This document shows, piece by piece, positions 16,886-26,101 of a stretch of DNA of 64,000 bases. Origin of the DNA: Pantoea agglomerans NBRC 102470 (lineage in GTDB: Bacteria > Pseudomonadota > Gammaproteobacteria > Enterobacterales > Enterobacteriaceae); NCBI RefSeq assembly GCF_001598475.1, contig NZ_BCZA01000006.1:62001-126000 (forward strand), written 5' to 3'. Under the pieces are notes generated by a model. It did no database searches. It saw only the letters and a program-made list of their open reading frames with translations, and was not told where the DNA came from. Position numbers and translations under genes: made by a program. The number at the start of each line of letters is the position of its first letter. The stretch's first letter is position 1.

Positions 16886-17587
16886 ATGACACATCCGCTT
16901 TTCGACACCGGCTTTTATGGTCGTCTGCGCCAGCAGGCGGGCAGCCAATGGCACGCCTATATCAAGCACGATTTTGTGCGGCAACTCGGTCAGGGCACCC
17001 TGCCACCCGCCGCCTTCCGCCACTATCTCACCCAGGATTATCTCTTTCTGCTGCACTTCGCCCGTGCCTGGGGCCTGCTGATCAGCAAACTTTCCGAGCC
17101 AGCAGCTTTGCGCAGCGCGACGGCATCGCTTAACGCCATCGTCAGCGAACTGCCACTTCACCAGGCTTACTGCCAGCAATGGGGCATCAGCGAGGCGGCA
17201 ATGGCGAGCGAACCCGAGGCAGTGGAAACGCTCAACTACACCCGCTACGTGCTGGACGTGGGTCACACCGGGGATGCGCTGGAGCTGTTGACCGCGCTGA
17301 TGCCGTGCGTTGCCGGTTATGCTGAAATTGGCCTGACACTACTGCATGATCCCGCAACCCGCTTTGAGGGGAATCCTTACGCGGCATGGATAGAAAATTA
17401 CGGCGACGAAGCCTATCTGGATGGCGTTCGCTCCTCACTTTCACTGTTTGAAATCCTGGCCCGGCAGCGCGCCGGTGAACACCGGTTTAACCCGCTGGCG
17501 GAGATCTTCACCACCGCGACCCGGCTGGAAGCCGCTTTCTGGCAGATGGGTCTCAACCATGCTGCCGCCCAGCGGATCAGCTCATGA
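16886..17587 (+). CDS. tenA: Thiaminase II / aminopyrimidine aminohydrolase (TenA)
   Basis: A 233-residue all-helical cytosolic enzyme. TenA hydrolyses aminopyrimidine breakdown products of thiamine to 4-amino-5-hydroxymethyl-2-methylpyrimidine (HMP), allowing salvage. The catalytic Cys141 lies in LMPCVAGYAEIG and the second key Glu215 in TRLEAAFWQMGL. The N-terminal HPLFDTGFYGRLR and the DYLFLLHFARAWGLL helix are typical. It is first in an operon: its stop overlaps the next start as ATGA (17584-17587). A TPP riboswitch precedes it, so expression should fall when thiamine pyrophosphate is abundant. Confidence 0.94.
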   Translation: MTHPLFDTGFYGRLRQQAGSQWHAYIKHDFVRQLGQGTLPPAAFRHYLTQDYLFLLHFARAWGLLISKLSEPAALRSATASLNAIVSELPLHQAYCQQWGISEAAMASEPEAVETLNYTRYVLDVGHTGDALELLTALMPCVAGYAEIGLTLLHDPATRFEGNPYAAWIENYGDEAYLDGVRSSLSLFEILARQRAGEHRFNPLAEIFTTATRLEAAFWQMGLNHAAAQRISS

Positions 17588-18324
17588 ACCTGCCGTGCAG
17601 TCCGGTGCCGCCAGGCATTTCAATTCGCCAGCTCAGCCTGAATTATGGCCAGCAGCCACTCTTCAGCCAGCTTGATCTGGAGATCGCGGGCGGTGCTTTT
17701 ACCGCTTTACTGGGTGCCAGCGGCGTCGGAAAAAGCAGCCTGATGCGGGTCATTGCTGGTCTGACGCCACCCACCGCCGGGCAGGTCAGCGGCAGCGACG
17801 GCCTGCCACTGACCGGACGCATCGCCTGGATGGGGCAACAGGATCTGCTCTATCCCTGGCTGACGGTTGAACAAAATGTATGCCTCGCCAGTCGCCTGAA
17901 AGGTGAAAGGGCCGATCGCGACTGGGCGCAGCATCTGCTGATGCGGGTAGGTCTGAGCCACTCTGCGAACGCGCGACCCGCGACACTTTCCGGCGGGATG
18001 CGTCAACGCGCCGCGCTGGCCCGCACCCTCTACACCCGCCAGCCGGTTGTGCTGATGGATGAGCCCTTCTCCGCACTGGATGCCCTCACCCGCGCTCAGA
18101 TCCAGACGCTGGCCGCAGAAGTGCTGGTCGGACACACCGTGCTGCTGATTACCCATGACGCCGCCGAAGCCTGTCGGCTCAGTCACCACATGCTGGTGAT
18201 CGGTTCTGCGGGAATTGAAACCTGCCCGCCCCTGGCGGGCCAGCCACCGCGGGCTGCAGACGACATACAGGTATTGCAGAGTCAGGCCGCATTGCTGAAG
18301 CAGCTGAGCAGGATAGCGGGATGA
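17584..18324 (+). CDS. thiZ: HMP-precursor ABC transporter, ATP-binding protein
   Basis: A 246-residue ABC ATPase with Walker A GASGVGKSS near residue 44, Q-loop MGQQDLLYPWLT, signature LSGGMRQR, Walker B VVLMDEPFSALD and the switch His in LLITHDAAE. It belongs to the nitrate/taurine/HMP importer class. Placement between tenA and a permease, behind a TPP riboswitch, identifies it as the energy unit of the thiamine-pyrimidine importer (ThiXYZ). Overlaps of four bases on both sides indicate tight translational coupling. Confidence 0.92.
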   Translation: MNLPCSPVPPGISIRQLSLNYGQQPLFSQLDLEIAGGAFTALLGASGVGKSSLMRVIAGLTPPTAGQVSGSDGLPLTGRIAWMGQQDLLYPWLTVEQNVCLASRLKGERADRDWAQHLLMRVGLSHSANARPATLSGGMRQRAALARTLYTRQPVVLMDEPFSALDALTRAQIQTLAAEVLVGHTVLLITHDAAEACRLSHHMLVIGSAGIETCPPLAGQPPRAADDIQVLQSQAALLKQLSRIAG

Positions 18325-19082
18325 GATTACACAAAGGTTTTGCCGGTCTTCACCGTGGAGTGATGCTGTTTGCCGGACTGATTGCGCTGTGGTGGCTCGC
18401 CACACTGACTTCGGTTCCGGCCTTTCTGCTGCCCTCACCCGCTGCGGTCGCCATCGCACTGTGCCAAAACGCCGGCTATCTCGGCCATCACACCCTGATT
18501 ACTCTGACCGAGATCGTCAGCGGCATGGCCCTCGGCGTGCTGCTGGGGAGTGTGCTGGCGCTGGGCATGACCTTTTCGCCGTGGCTGCAGCGCTGGATGA
18601 TGCCGCTGGTGATCACCAGCCAGGCGATTCCGGTTTTTGCCCTGGCGCCGCTGCTGGTGCTCTGGTTTGGTTTCGGCATGGGCGCCAAAGTCGCGATGGC
18701 CGTCCTGGTAATCTTCTTCCCGGTGACCTCCGCCTTTTTTGATGGCCTGCGTCGCGTCACGCCCGGCTATCTCGATCTGGCTCGCACGCTGGGCGCATCA
18801 CCTGCAGCGCAACTGCGACATGTCCGGCTGTTAGCCGCGCTGCCCGCCCTGGGCTCAGGATTGCGGATGGCGGCAGCCGTCGCGCCAATAGGCGCAATCA
18901 TCGGTGAATGGGTCGGCTCGGCCGAAGGGCTGGGCTACGTGATGCTGAATGCCAACGCCCGGATGCAGAGCGACCTCTGTTTCGCCGCCTTGTTTATTCT
19001 GGTGCTGATGACGCTGGCCCTGTGGCTGACCCTCGACATCCTGCTGCGCCGCCTGATTACCTGGGCACCCGAGACACATTAA
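18321..19082 (+). CDS. thiX: HMP-precursor ABC transporter, permease
   Basis: A 253-residue inner-membrane permease of the BPD type with about six membrane helices. The ATPase-contacting EAA-like loop is recognisable as GYLDLARTLGASPAAQLRHV, and GEWVGSAEGLGYVML near the C terminus is typical of SsuC/TauC/ThiX permeases. It overlaps the ATPase gene by ATGA and the binding-protein gene by one base. It probably imports aminopyrimidine thiamine fragments for TenA. Confidence 0.92.
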   Translation: MRLHKGFAGLHRGVMLFAGLIALWWLATLTSVPAFLLPSPAAVAIALCQNAGYLGHHTLITLTEIVSGMALGVLLGSVLALGMTFSPWLQRWMMPLVITSQAIPVFALAPLLVLWFGFGMGAKVAMAVLVIFFPVTSAFFDGLRRVTPGYLDLARTLGASPAAQLRHVRLLAALPALGSGLRMAAAVAPIGAIIGEWVGSAEGLGYVMLNANARMQSDLCFAALFILVLMTLALWLTLDILLRRLITWAPETH

Positions 19083-20041
19083 TGACTAAACCAATGAGAA
19101 AACCCATGACAAAAATGCCTCTGTTTACCCTGCTGTTCAGCGCCACCTTAGCCACACAGGCTCAGGCGATGGAGAAACTGACACTGGTGCTCGACTGGTA
19201 TATCAACCCCGATCACGCACCCATTATGGTGGCCCAGCAGACCGGCGCGTTTGCGGCAGAAGGGCTGGAGGTTAACATTGTGCCGCCTTCCGATCCGGCG
19301 CTGCCGCCGCGTCTGGTGGCAGCAAAGCAGGCGGACTTAGCGATTACCTATCAGCCGCAGCTGCATTTCTTCGCCGATCAGGGATTGCCCTTGATGCGGG
19401 TGGGGACGTTGATTAACAGTCCGCTGAATACGCTGATGACGTTAGACGAAACGGTAAAAAAACCAGCCGATTTAAAAGGGAAACGTATCGGCTATTCGGT
19501 CAGCGGCATTGAACAGGCGACGCTGGCGACCATGCTGAACCATGATGGCGTAAAGGCCGATCAGGTTAAGCTGATTAACGTCAATTTCCAGCTCACCAGC
19601 GCCCTGATGACCGGGCAGGTGGATGCCGTTATCGGCGGCTATCGCAATATCGAAGCGCTGGAGATGAAACAGCACGGTAAAAACCCGGTAGTCTTCAACG
19701 TCGAGGATTATGGTGTTCCGGCCTATGACGAACTGATCATCGTCGCCAACCGTGATGAGGCACACTCGGAGAAAATCAAAAAGTTTTTGCGGGCACTAAA
19801 GAAAGGTAATGCGCAGTTGCAGGCGCACCCGGAGGAGAGCTGGCAGGCCTTTGCCCGCGCGCATCCGGAGCTGAACACGCCGCTAAATCATCAGGCATGG
19901 CGTGCCACCCTGCCGCTGTTCGCTGCCGATCCGGCAAAACTGGATCGCGCACGCTATCAGGCTTACGAGCAATTTCTGTTTGATAACAAACTGATTAAAA
20001 GCATCACGCCGGTTGAGCGCTACGCCACCGGCAGTGAGTAA
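19082..20041 (+). CDS. thiY: HMP-precursor ABC transporter, substrate-binding protein
   Basis: A 319-residue periplasmic binding protein of the NMT1/THI5-like family (ThiY), which binds formylaminopyrimidine-type thiamine degradation products. A Sec signal peptide ends near AQA-ME. The ligand-binding wording KLTLVLDWYINPDHAPIMVAQ is diagnostic of ThiY and THI5-like proteins, followed by PPSDPALPPRLVAAKQADL. I begin at ATG 19082, sharing its first base with the permease stop; in-frame Met codons a few residues later are alternatives. It is the last gene of the operon and is followed by a terminator. Confidence 0.94.
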   Translation: MTKPMRKPMTKMPLFTLLFSATLATQAQAMEKLTLVLDWYINPDHAPIMVAQQTGAFAAEGLEVNIVPPSDPALPPRLVAAKQADLAITYQPQLHFFADQGLPLMRVGTLINSPLNTLMTLDETVKKPADLKGKRIGYSVSGIEQATLATMLNHDGVKADQVKLINVNFQLTSALMTGQVDAVIGGYRNIEALEMKQHGKNPVVFNVEDYGVPAYDELIIVANRDEAHSEKIKKFLRALKKGNAQLQAHPEESWQAFARAHPELNTPLNHQAWRATLPLFAADPAKLDRARYQAYEQFLFDNKLIKSITPVERYATGSE

Positions 20042-20048
20042 TATGAGA

Positions 20049-20077
20049 GCCCGCAACGATCGCTGCGGGCCATTTTC
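20049..20077 (+). terminator. Terminator of the thiamine salvage operon
   Basis: GCCCGCA and TGCGGGC form a 7-bp stem with an eight-base loop, followed by CATTTTC. It lies eight bases after the thiY stop and just before the convergent EAL gene. Confidence 0.75.
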
Positions 20078-20083
20078 CTGGCA

Positions 20084-21850
20084 TCACTTCTGATAAAGCC
20101 AGTGTTCAATATCGCTGGCTGGCAGCGGTTTTGAAAAGAAGTAGCCCTGGATTTGATCGCAACCGTAAGTTTTCAGCAACGTCAGGGTGGCTTCCGTCTC
20201 AACGCCCTCGGCCAGCACGGTGTAGTTCAGCTCTTTCAGCATCTGAATAATGCATCTGACGATGATTTTTGATGCGTCATCTTCACCCATACGCGAGATC
20301 AGGGATCGGTCGATCTTGATCACATCCAGCGGGATATCCTGCAGATAGCTGATGTTGCTGTAGCCAGTGCCGAAATCATCCAGCGAGATCACAAAGCCGT
20401 GTGATTTCAGCGCTTCCAGCCCGCTGATCGCCACATTGGTTTTGGTGATCAGTTCATTCTCCAGGCACTCAATGCCCAGAATAGAATTGGGTAACTGAGC
20501 CGCCGCTAATTTTGCCACCAGCCGATCGGCAAAATCGGGCTTTGCGAAGTCGCGTTCGCTGACGTTGATCGAAACCGGAATCAGATCGTATTCGCGATCC
20601 CAGCGCGCAAGCTGCTCAATGGTGTGATCGATAACCCAGTTGGTCAGATCGGAAATCAGGTTGGTTTTACCCGCTAACGGAATGAATTCTGAAGGGAAAA
20701 GCTCGCCCCGCTCAGGATGATTCCAGCGGATAAGCGCCTCCAGCCCGACCGTTTTACCGCTTTTGAGACAGACTTTAGGCTGCCAGGCCAGGTAAAGCTC
20801 TTCGTCTTTATTCAGCGCCTGAGCCAGATCGTTCATGATCATAAAGTCATCGGTGCGCCGCGAGTCGTAACTCTCTTCAAAACACATTGCACTGATGTTC
20901 TCATCCACCGCTTCATGCAGCGCGCTCACGGCCTGACGCACCGTTTCATTGGCATCCATCTGGCCCGGTACAAACTCTGTTTCACCGGTAAAGACATCCA
21001 GGTCGAGCGTAATATTTTCCGCCAGATCGGCCTTCATGCCCTTAAACAGGTCGATCATGTTATGTGCGGTATAACGACCCGAGTAGGGCTGAACAATAGC
21101 AAAACGGCCTGGAGCGAAAGTATAAAGCGTTTCATTCTCCGGAAGATTGAGCCGGTGAGCGACATCCTGCGCCATCTGCTTTAGCAGTTTCTCCATCGGC
21201 GCAATGCCCACCGCACGGGAAAGCTCATAGGCGCGAATGATGTCGAGGCAGTCGATAAGAATCAGGCGAAAGCGGCTCTGTGGTGCGACAAGGGTCAGTT
21301 GCTGAATATCACGAATCAGGCGTGGGCGATTCGGCAGGTGCGTAATGACGTCGGCAAAACCCGCATTGTTCCAGGCATCCAGAAATGAGGTGACCAGCGT
21401 AGCCAGTGAGCGCAGCGTGGCGAGTTTCTCATCCGTAAAAGGATGTGGCTGGGTGTCGGTTACGCAGAGCGTGCCCAGCACCGCGCCGTCGAGGTTCTGC
21501 AGCGAGACACCGGCGTAGAAACGAATATGCGGATCGCCTTTCACAAACGGGTGCGTGACAAAGCGCTCATCCAGTAAGGTGTCATACACCACCAGATGTC
21601 CCTCACCATCAATGACGTGGCGGCAAAGAGATTCATCACGGGTCGATTGCTTAAGATCGAAGTTGCGGGACGCTTTAATATATTGGTTATGATCGTCAAT
21701 AATTGAAATGAAGCTGCCAGAAATACCCAGCACCTGGCTGGCGAGATTAACGAATCTTTCCAGCACCTTATCCCGGGCTTCATCCGGGGACAAAAGTGCC
21801 TTGATCGCACTCAGACGTTTTACGTCGCTGCCATTTTGCTCGTTATGCAC
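20084..21850 (-). CDS. GAF-(degenerate GGDEF)-EAL cyclic di-GMP phosphodiesterase
   Basis: A 588-residue soluble signalling protein. About residues 20-160 form a GAF domain. About 165-325 form a GGDEF-like domain in which the signature is replaced by the APGRF region, so no cyclase activity is expected. About 330-588 form an EAL domain with the catalytic residues in place: GLEALIRW, the Asn in VSINVSE, the two Asp in DDFGTGYSN, the Lys in VIKIDRSL, the Glu in LAEGVETE and IQGYFFSKPLP. It should hydrolyse cyclic di-GMP to pGpG, perhaps controlled by the GAF domain. It has no membrane segment and stands alone, convergent with the thiamine operon. Confidence 0.9.
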   Translation of the reverse strand: MHNEQNGSDVKRLSAIKALLSPDEARDKVLERFVNLASQVLGISGSFISIIDDHNQYIKASRNFDLKQSTRDESLCRHVIDGEGHLVVYDTLLDERFVTHPFVKGDPHIRFYAGVSLQNLDGAVLGTLCVTDTQPHPFTDEKLATLRSLATLVTSFLDAWNNAGFADVITHLPNRPRLIRDIQQLTLVAPQSRFRLILIDCLDIIRAYELSRAVGIAPMEKLLKQMAQDVAHRLNLPENETLYTFAPGRFAIVQPYSGRYTAHNMIDLFKGMKADLAENITLDLDVFTGETEFVPGQMDANETVRQAVSALHEAVDENISAMCFEESYDSRRTDDFMIMNDLAQALNKDEELYLAWQPKVCLKSGKTVGLEALIRWNHPERGELFPSEFIPLAGKTNLISDLTNWVIDHTIEQLARWDREYDLIPVSINVSERDFAKPDFADRLVAKLAAAQLPNSILGIECLENELITKTNVAISGLEALKSHGFVISLDDFGTGYSNISYLQDIPLDVIKIDRSLISRMGEDDASKIIVRCIIQMLKELNYTVLAEGVETEATLTLLKTYGCDQIQGYFFSKPLPASDIEHWLYQK

Positions 21851-22002
21851 TGAAACCTCTCCTATGCAGGCGCAAAAATCGAAAATAATTTAGCTAAGGA
21901 ATGCTCAATTAGCGCCCAATTATCAGATAAATAGCGGCTCAATCTGACAGTACTTTCACAGTGAAACAGTGTCGCATGATATCTGATCGCTGTCGAAATC
22001 AT

Positions 22003-23229
22003 TTAACGCTCTTCTTTCATGTGCGCAACCTGCGGCGACTCCGTCCTGAAGCCCAGACCGATCAGGCGTCCCAGCACAAAACGCAGAAACGGCAGGCGCT
22101 GGATAATCGCGGGAACCTTGCTGCTTCCCGAAGGTTTTCTTCTGGCTTTATTACGGCTCATCTTCATCTGCAAAAACTGTGTGGCGGCGGTAGGGAACTG
22201 ACGGCGCTTCTGCACTTTTTCCAGGTCGCGCAGCTGCAGTTCTCCCTTCTTCAGAGGATCGGTCAAAAGATTCGCCGTCGCTACCGCATCCTGAATCGCC
22301 AGATTTACGCCAACCCCGCCAATCGGCGACATGGCATGCGCCGCATCACCAATGCAGAGCACACCAGGTTTCGCCCACTTATCCAGGCGGTCGATACGTA
22401 TCGACAACAGTTTAAACGCCTCCCAGCTCTCGATTTCCGCCATGCGCGCAGGCCCGAACGGCGACAGAGCCGCCACTTCTGCTTTAAACGCGTCGAGTCC
22501 GGCGGCCTGTTTCGCCTGAAACTCCCCTTTCGGAATAGTCAGTCCGCACTGCCAGTAGTCGCCGCGATCGATAACAATAAAGTTCTGGCGTGGCCCTTTA
22601 TGCCCCATACCCAGATCGGGATCCTGCGGCTGTTTACTTAAGCGGAACCAGATGACATCGCGTGCTGCGCCGAATTCCTGTCCGGTCAGTCCTGCCGCTT
22701 CGCGTACGCGTGAATGGCGGCCATCTGCACCGACCACCAGTTTACAGCGGATGTGCAGTTGCTGATTCCCGCGGGAAGCTATCACACCACTGACCTTGCC
22801 ATTTTCAACATTCAGCGACTCAAAAGAGGTCGACTGCAGCAGGCTGAAGCCCGAATACCGGGCGCTCTGTTCAGCCATATAGTTCAGGAAATCCCACTGC
22901 GGCATAAAGGCGATAAAACGGCACTGAACCGGCAGGCGTGAGAAATCGGCCATCGTAATACTCTGTCCGCCGATTTCCGCCTCCAGCTTTTCGGCACGCT
23001 GATGCGGCAGCGTCAGGAAAGATTCCAGCAGACCGAGCTGATGCATAATTTCCAGCGTCGAAGGATGGATGGTGTCACCGCGAAAATCGTGGAGAAAATC
23101 GGCGTGCTTTTCGATCACCATCACGCGCAGGCCTGCGCGGGCGAACAGATAACCCAGCATTAATCCGGCCGGGCCACCGCCGACGATACAACAGTCAGCG
23201 GTGAGAATTTCAGTGGAATGTGTCTGCAT
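22003..23229 (-). CDS. FAD-dependent monooxygenase (aromatic hydroxylase type)
   Basis: A 408-residue flavoprotein of the UbiH/PobA class. The dinucleotide fold opens with CCIVGGGPAGLMLGYLFARAG and a closing acidic residue in VIEKH. The DG motif reads VVGADGRHSRVRE, and the GD motif reads LCIGDAAHAMSPIGGVGVNLAIQDA. The C terminus has a basic stretch (MKMSRNKARRKPSG) and a hydrophobic segment that could touch the membrane. The family hydroxylates or oxidises small aromatic or polyketide-like compounds with NAD(P)H and O2. The substrate is unknown and no pathway genes are adjacent. The divergent neighbour encodes a small periplasmic protein. Confidence 0.85.
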   Translation of the reverse strand: MQTHSTEILTADCCIVGGGPAGLMLGYLFARAGLRVMVIEKHADFLHDFRGDTIHPSTLEIMHQLGLLESFLTLPHQRAEKLEAEIGGQSITMADFSRLPVQCRFIAFMPQWDFLNYMAEQSARYSGFSLLQSTSFESLNVENGKVSGVIASRGNQQLHIRCKLVVGADGRHSRVREAAGLTGQEFGAARDVIWFRLSKQPQDPDLGMGHKGPRQNFIVIDRGDYWQCGLTIPKGEFQAKQAAGLDAFKAEVAALSPFGPARMAEIESWEAFKLLSIRIDRLDKWAKPGVLCIGDAAHAMSPIGGVGVNLAIQDAVATANLLTDPLKKGELQLRDLEKVQKRRQFPTAATQFLQMKMSRNKARRKPSGSSKVPAIIQRLPFLRFVLGRLIGLGFRTESPQVAHMKEER

Positions 23230-23394
23230 GTCAGCTCCCTGTCACGCCAGTATTGCTATGATTATTGCGTCGACCGTGGCGACGTTGCCGCAGTCGGTCG
23301 GGGATATTGTGCTCAGGCTAATCACTCAATGCGATTAATATCAACTGAAAACTGCCGAAGACCCGATCCTGTCCTCAGCAGTCAGGAGACCATC

Positions 23395-23703
23395 ATGAAC
23401 GTGATCCGCAACACGCTGTTTATTCTGCCGCTGTTAAGCCCGCTGATTGTGGCAGCCGCACCCTACGACACGCTGAAGTTTGCGCTGCGTCAGCAGCAGA
23501 TAACTGACGATCTGCGCCAGAAGTGCCAGTTATCGCCAACCATCTCCGATGAAAAACTGCGTCAGACGTTTCTTAACGATAAGCAGAACCAGAAGCAGAA
23601 TCAGGTCACGCTGGCCGCGGCGGCTCAGGCGCTGAAAAACCAGGATGATCCAGCCTACCGCGAACGCATGGCGCAAGTGGTTTGTCCACCACAGACGAAT
23701 TAA
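23395..23703 (+). CDS. Small periplasmic protein, YicS-like
   Basis: A 102-residue protein with a signal peptide (MNVIRNTLFILPLLSPLIVAAA, cut near residue 21-22) and a helical mature part. The order DDLRQKC, then ISDEKLRQTFLNDKQN, then an Ala-rich helix and a final Cys in VVCPP resembles E. coli YicS; the two Cys may form a disulfide. Function is unknown. ATG 23395 follows CAGGAG at six bases. The longer open frame upstream has no start signal. The clcA gene follows after about 94 bases. Confidence 0.7.
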   Translation: MNVIRNTLFILPLLSPLIVAAAPYDTLKFALRQQQITDDLRQKCQLSPTISDEKLRQTFLNDKQNQKQNQVTLAAAAQALKNQDDPAYRERMAQVVCPPQTN

Positions 23704-23797
23704 CCCTTTACCCCGATGAAATTGATCCTGACGTTTGTTTTCACCTTATCACTCAGTAAACTGGGGCGCTGGTCTGGTTGAACAAGAATGTCTCTCA

Positions 23798-25195
23798 ATG
23801 AATGAAGAATCACCGCAGCCGGTTTATGTTCCCCGCTCCATCGCGGCGCGCAGCCGGATGTTTCGCGCCCTGCTCTATCGTGATAAAACACCGCTGGCGA
23901 TGCTGTTCTGTGCCGCGCTGGTCGGTACGCTGGTTGGCCTGGCGGGCGTGGCGTTTGCCCGGGCCGTTGAAACAATACAGCAGTGGCGTGCTGACACGCT
24001 TATACCATCGCAGTTTCAGGGCTGGATGCTCTACGCCGCCGCCTTTGCCATCTCGGCTCTGCTGGCGATGGTGGGCTATTTTCTCGTCAGGCGCTTTGCT
24101 CCCGAAGCGGGTGGCTCCGGTATCCCTGAAATTGAAGGGGCGCTGGAAGAGCTGAGGCCTGTGCGCTGGTGGCGGGTGATTCCGGTGAAGTTCTTTGGCG
24201 GCATGGGCACGCTGGGTGCCGGTATGGTGCTGGGCCGGGAAGGCCCGACAGTGCAGCTGGGCGGGAACATTGGCCGCATGGTCATTGATATTCTGGGGAT
24301 GCGCAGCAATGAGGCACGCCATACGCTGCTGGCAACCGGCGCGGCGGCCGGTCTGGCGGCAGCGTTTAATGCGCCGCTGGCGGGCATCCTGTTTATCATC
24401 GAGGAGATGCGTCCGCAATTCCGCTATAACCTGATTTCAATTAAAGCCGTGTTTACCGGTGTGATTATGGCCAGCATTGTGTTCCGCTGTTTCAACGGCG
24501 AACAGGCGGTGATCTCCGTCGGCAAGCTGGCTGATGCGCCGGTGCAGACGCTGTGGCTCTATCTGGTGCTCGGGATGATTATCGGTATGGTCGGCGTCCT
24601 GTTTAACCGCCTGATATTTATCACGCAGGACCTTTTTGCGCGCTTTTATGCCGGTAAAACGGCACGCGTGGTGCTGGCCGGTGCATTGCTGGGCGGCGGT
24701 TGCGGTATTCTGGCTCTGCTGTTTGCACCTGGCGCAGGCGGCGGTTCAGAACTGATTCCACAGGCGGTCCATGGCGTCTTTCCGTTCACCCTGCTGCTGA
24801 TCATCTTTCTGGTCAGGCTGGTGACCACCCTGCTCTGTTTTGGCTCAGGTGCGCCGGGCGGTATTTTTGCGCCGATGCTGGCGCTGGGTACGCTGCTCGG
24901 CACAGCCTTTGGGGTGGCCATGTCGGACCTCTTCCCGTTTTATCATCTGGAAGCGGGCACCTTTGCTATCGCGGGGATGGGAGCACTTTTTGCGGCGTCG
25001 GTAAGGGCACCGCTGACCGGTATCGTACTGGTGCTGGAGATGACCGATAACTATCAGCTGATATTGCCGATGATTATTACCTGTCTGGGCGCTACGCTGC
25101 TGGCGCAGTTTCTGGGGGGGAAACCACTCTACTCCTCAATCCTCGCCCGCACGCTGGCGCGTCAGGCAGAAGCTACCGCCCGTAGGGGCGGGTGA
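23798..25195 (+). CDS. clcA: H+/Cl- exchange transporter ClcA
   Basis: A 465-residue inner-membrane antiporter of the CLC family, exchanging two Cl- for one H+ and used in acid resistance. All selectivity segments are present: [22 protein letters not shown] with the gating Glu at position 148 (same number as in E. coli), the internal proton Glu in [26 protein letters not shown] and the C-terminal Tyr in [15 protein letters not shown]. It is an exchanger rather than a channel by these two Glu residues. I start at ATG 23798, giving a length close to E. coli ClcA (473); the ribosome site is weak. The frame stays open for 21 codons upstream. Confidence 0.96.
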   Translation: MNEESPQPVYVPRSIAARSRMFRALLYRDKTPLAMLFCAALVGTLVGLAGVAFARAVETIQQWRADTLIPSQFQGWMLYAAAFAISALLAMVGYFLVRRFAPEAGGSGIPEIEGALEELRPVRWWRVIPVKFFGGMGTLGAGMVLGREGPTVQLGGNIGRMVIDILGMRSNEARHTLLATGAAAGLAAAFNAPLAGILFIIEEMRPQFRYNLISIKAVFTGVIMASIVFRCFNGEQAVISVGKLADAPVQTLWLYLVLGMIIGMVGVLFNRLIFITQDLFARFYAGKTARVVLAGALLGGGCGILALLFAPGAGGGSELIPQAVHGVFPFTLLLIIFLVRLVTTLLCFGSGAPGGIFAPMLALGTLLGTAFGVAMSDLFPFYHLEAGTFAIAGMGALFAASVRAPLTGIVLVLEMTDNYQLILPMIITCLGATLLAQFLGGKPLYSSILARTLARQAEATARRGG

Positions 25196-25204
25196 CCGGC
25201 TTAA

Positions 25205-25729
25205 TTACTTACCATCAAAGTAGTCAGCAGGCATCTGTCCGGGTGCCTGATTGATCACTTCATCGTTATCTGGACCTTCATTCTTCATATAGGTCACTTT
25301 CGCAAACTCTGGAATGATCACATACGGATAGGCCGGCCCTTCATCGCGGAAGCGGTGCATATCTTCAATGAAATCATTCTGATAACAGATAGTTTTTTCC
25401 GGATGCTGACCTTCACCGGCAATCCACTGCGGGAAGAAAATTGTGCCGTGAACCAGGGTGCGATTCAGATCAAACAGCAGGCTGACGCAGGTGCCGGTGG
25501 GCTCATGCCAGTCTACTTTTTAGATGCCAGGGGCGAACTGAATCGCATGCATTTTCTGGTTGGTCACCCAGCGGCCACCTACCAGTCCCTGATGAATGCG
25601 GTAGTCGCAGGTGGTTTCGTTGCGAGCATACCACTCATATTTCCAGCCATTATCATAGGTATAGACAAAATGCGTACCGACGAACTGAGAAAGATCGCTG
25701 GAGATATTCTCTGGAGATTCTGCAGACAT
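25205..25729 (-). pseudogene. padC: Phenolic acid decarboxylase broken by one in-frame ochre codon
   Basis: The frame from ATG 25729 (GAGG six bases upstream) encodes the start of a PAD enzyme: [36 protein letters not shown], then QFAPGI and a TAA at 25520-25522. Reading on in the same frame gives the expected remainder without interruption: KVDWHEPTGTCVSLLFDLN, HGTIFFPQWI, CYQNDFIEDMHRFRDE, AYPYVIIPEFAKVTYMKNEG, ending in ADYFDGK at 25205. Intact it would be 174 residues, the normal family length. PAD decarboxylates ferulic, coumaric and caffeic acids; the usual residue here is Tyr (as in GVYKV of Bacillus PadC), so TAC/TAT to TAA explains the loss. The catalytic Glu lies after the stop. The mutation looks very recent, or could be a sequencing error. 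Confidence 0.9.
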
Positions 25730-26101
25730 TTTAACCTCTGTTTGAATAGCGCACTTAACAGGCGCAGATGAATTTCAAAAGAAAGCTATAGCGCAATAAC
25801 TCGATGAATATTGACTATGACGCAGATTGATTTTTTTGCCATCTGAAAACGGAAATGGTTCGCAATGGGTAAATTAAAAACTCCTTAAAAAACCCTTCCC
25901 GGCTCCCTGAAGGCTATACACTCCAGAAAAGAGATATTTTCATATAAATTACTAATTAAATCTTATAGATGAATAGTTTTGATGTGAGATATCTATCAGT
26001 CATCTATCACCATGCTGAGTAAGTCTTTCTTCAGTATACTTTCGATATAGAGCTTATTTTTCAATAATTTAAAAATTTATAACGGAAGTATTTTCCTTTT
26101 T
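25730..26101. other. 372-bp AT-rich region between padC and a LysR remnant
   Basis: There is no gene. It holds the padC promoter region and low-GC sequence with runs of A and T. The DNA-binding half of the neighbouring LysR gene, which should lie here, is not recognisable in any frame. Confidence 0.6.

Noticed and set aside
17707..18459. Long antisense open frame (250 codons) across thiZ and thiX
   Set aside because: The plus-strand genes have complete ABC motifs; the antisense translation is Arg/Gln/His-rich noise.
21961..22641. Antisense open frame (226 codons) across the FAD monooxygenase
   Set aside because: The minus-strand gene has all flavoprotein motifs; the plus-strand frame is a shadow.
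25520..25522. Recoding of the padC stop codon
   Set aside because: The codon is TAA, not the TGA used for selenocysteine, and no recoding structure is evident; nonsense mutation or sequencing error is simpler.
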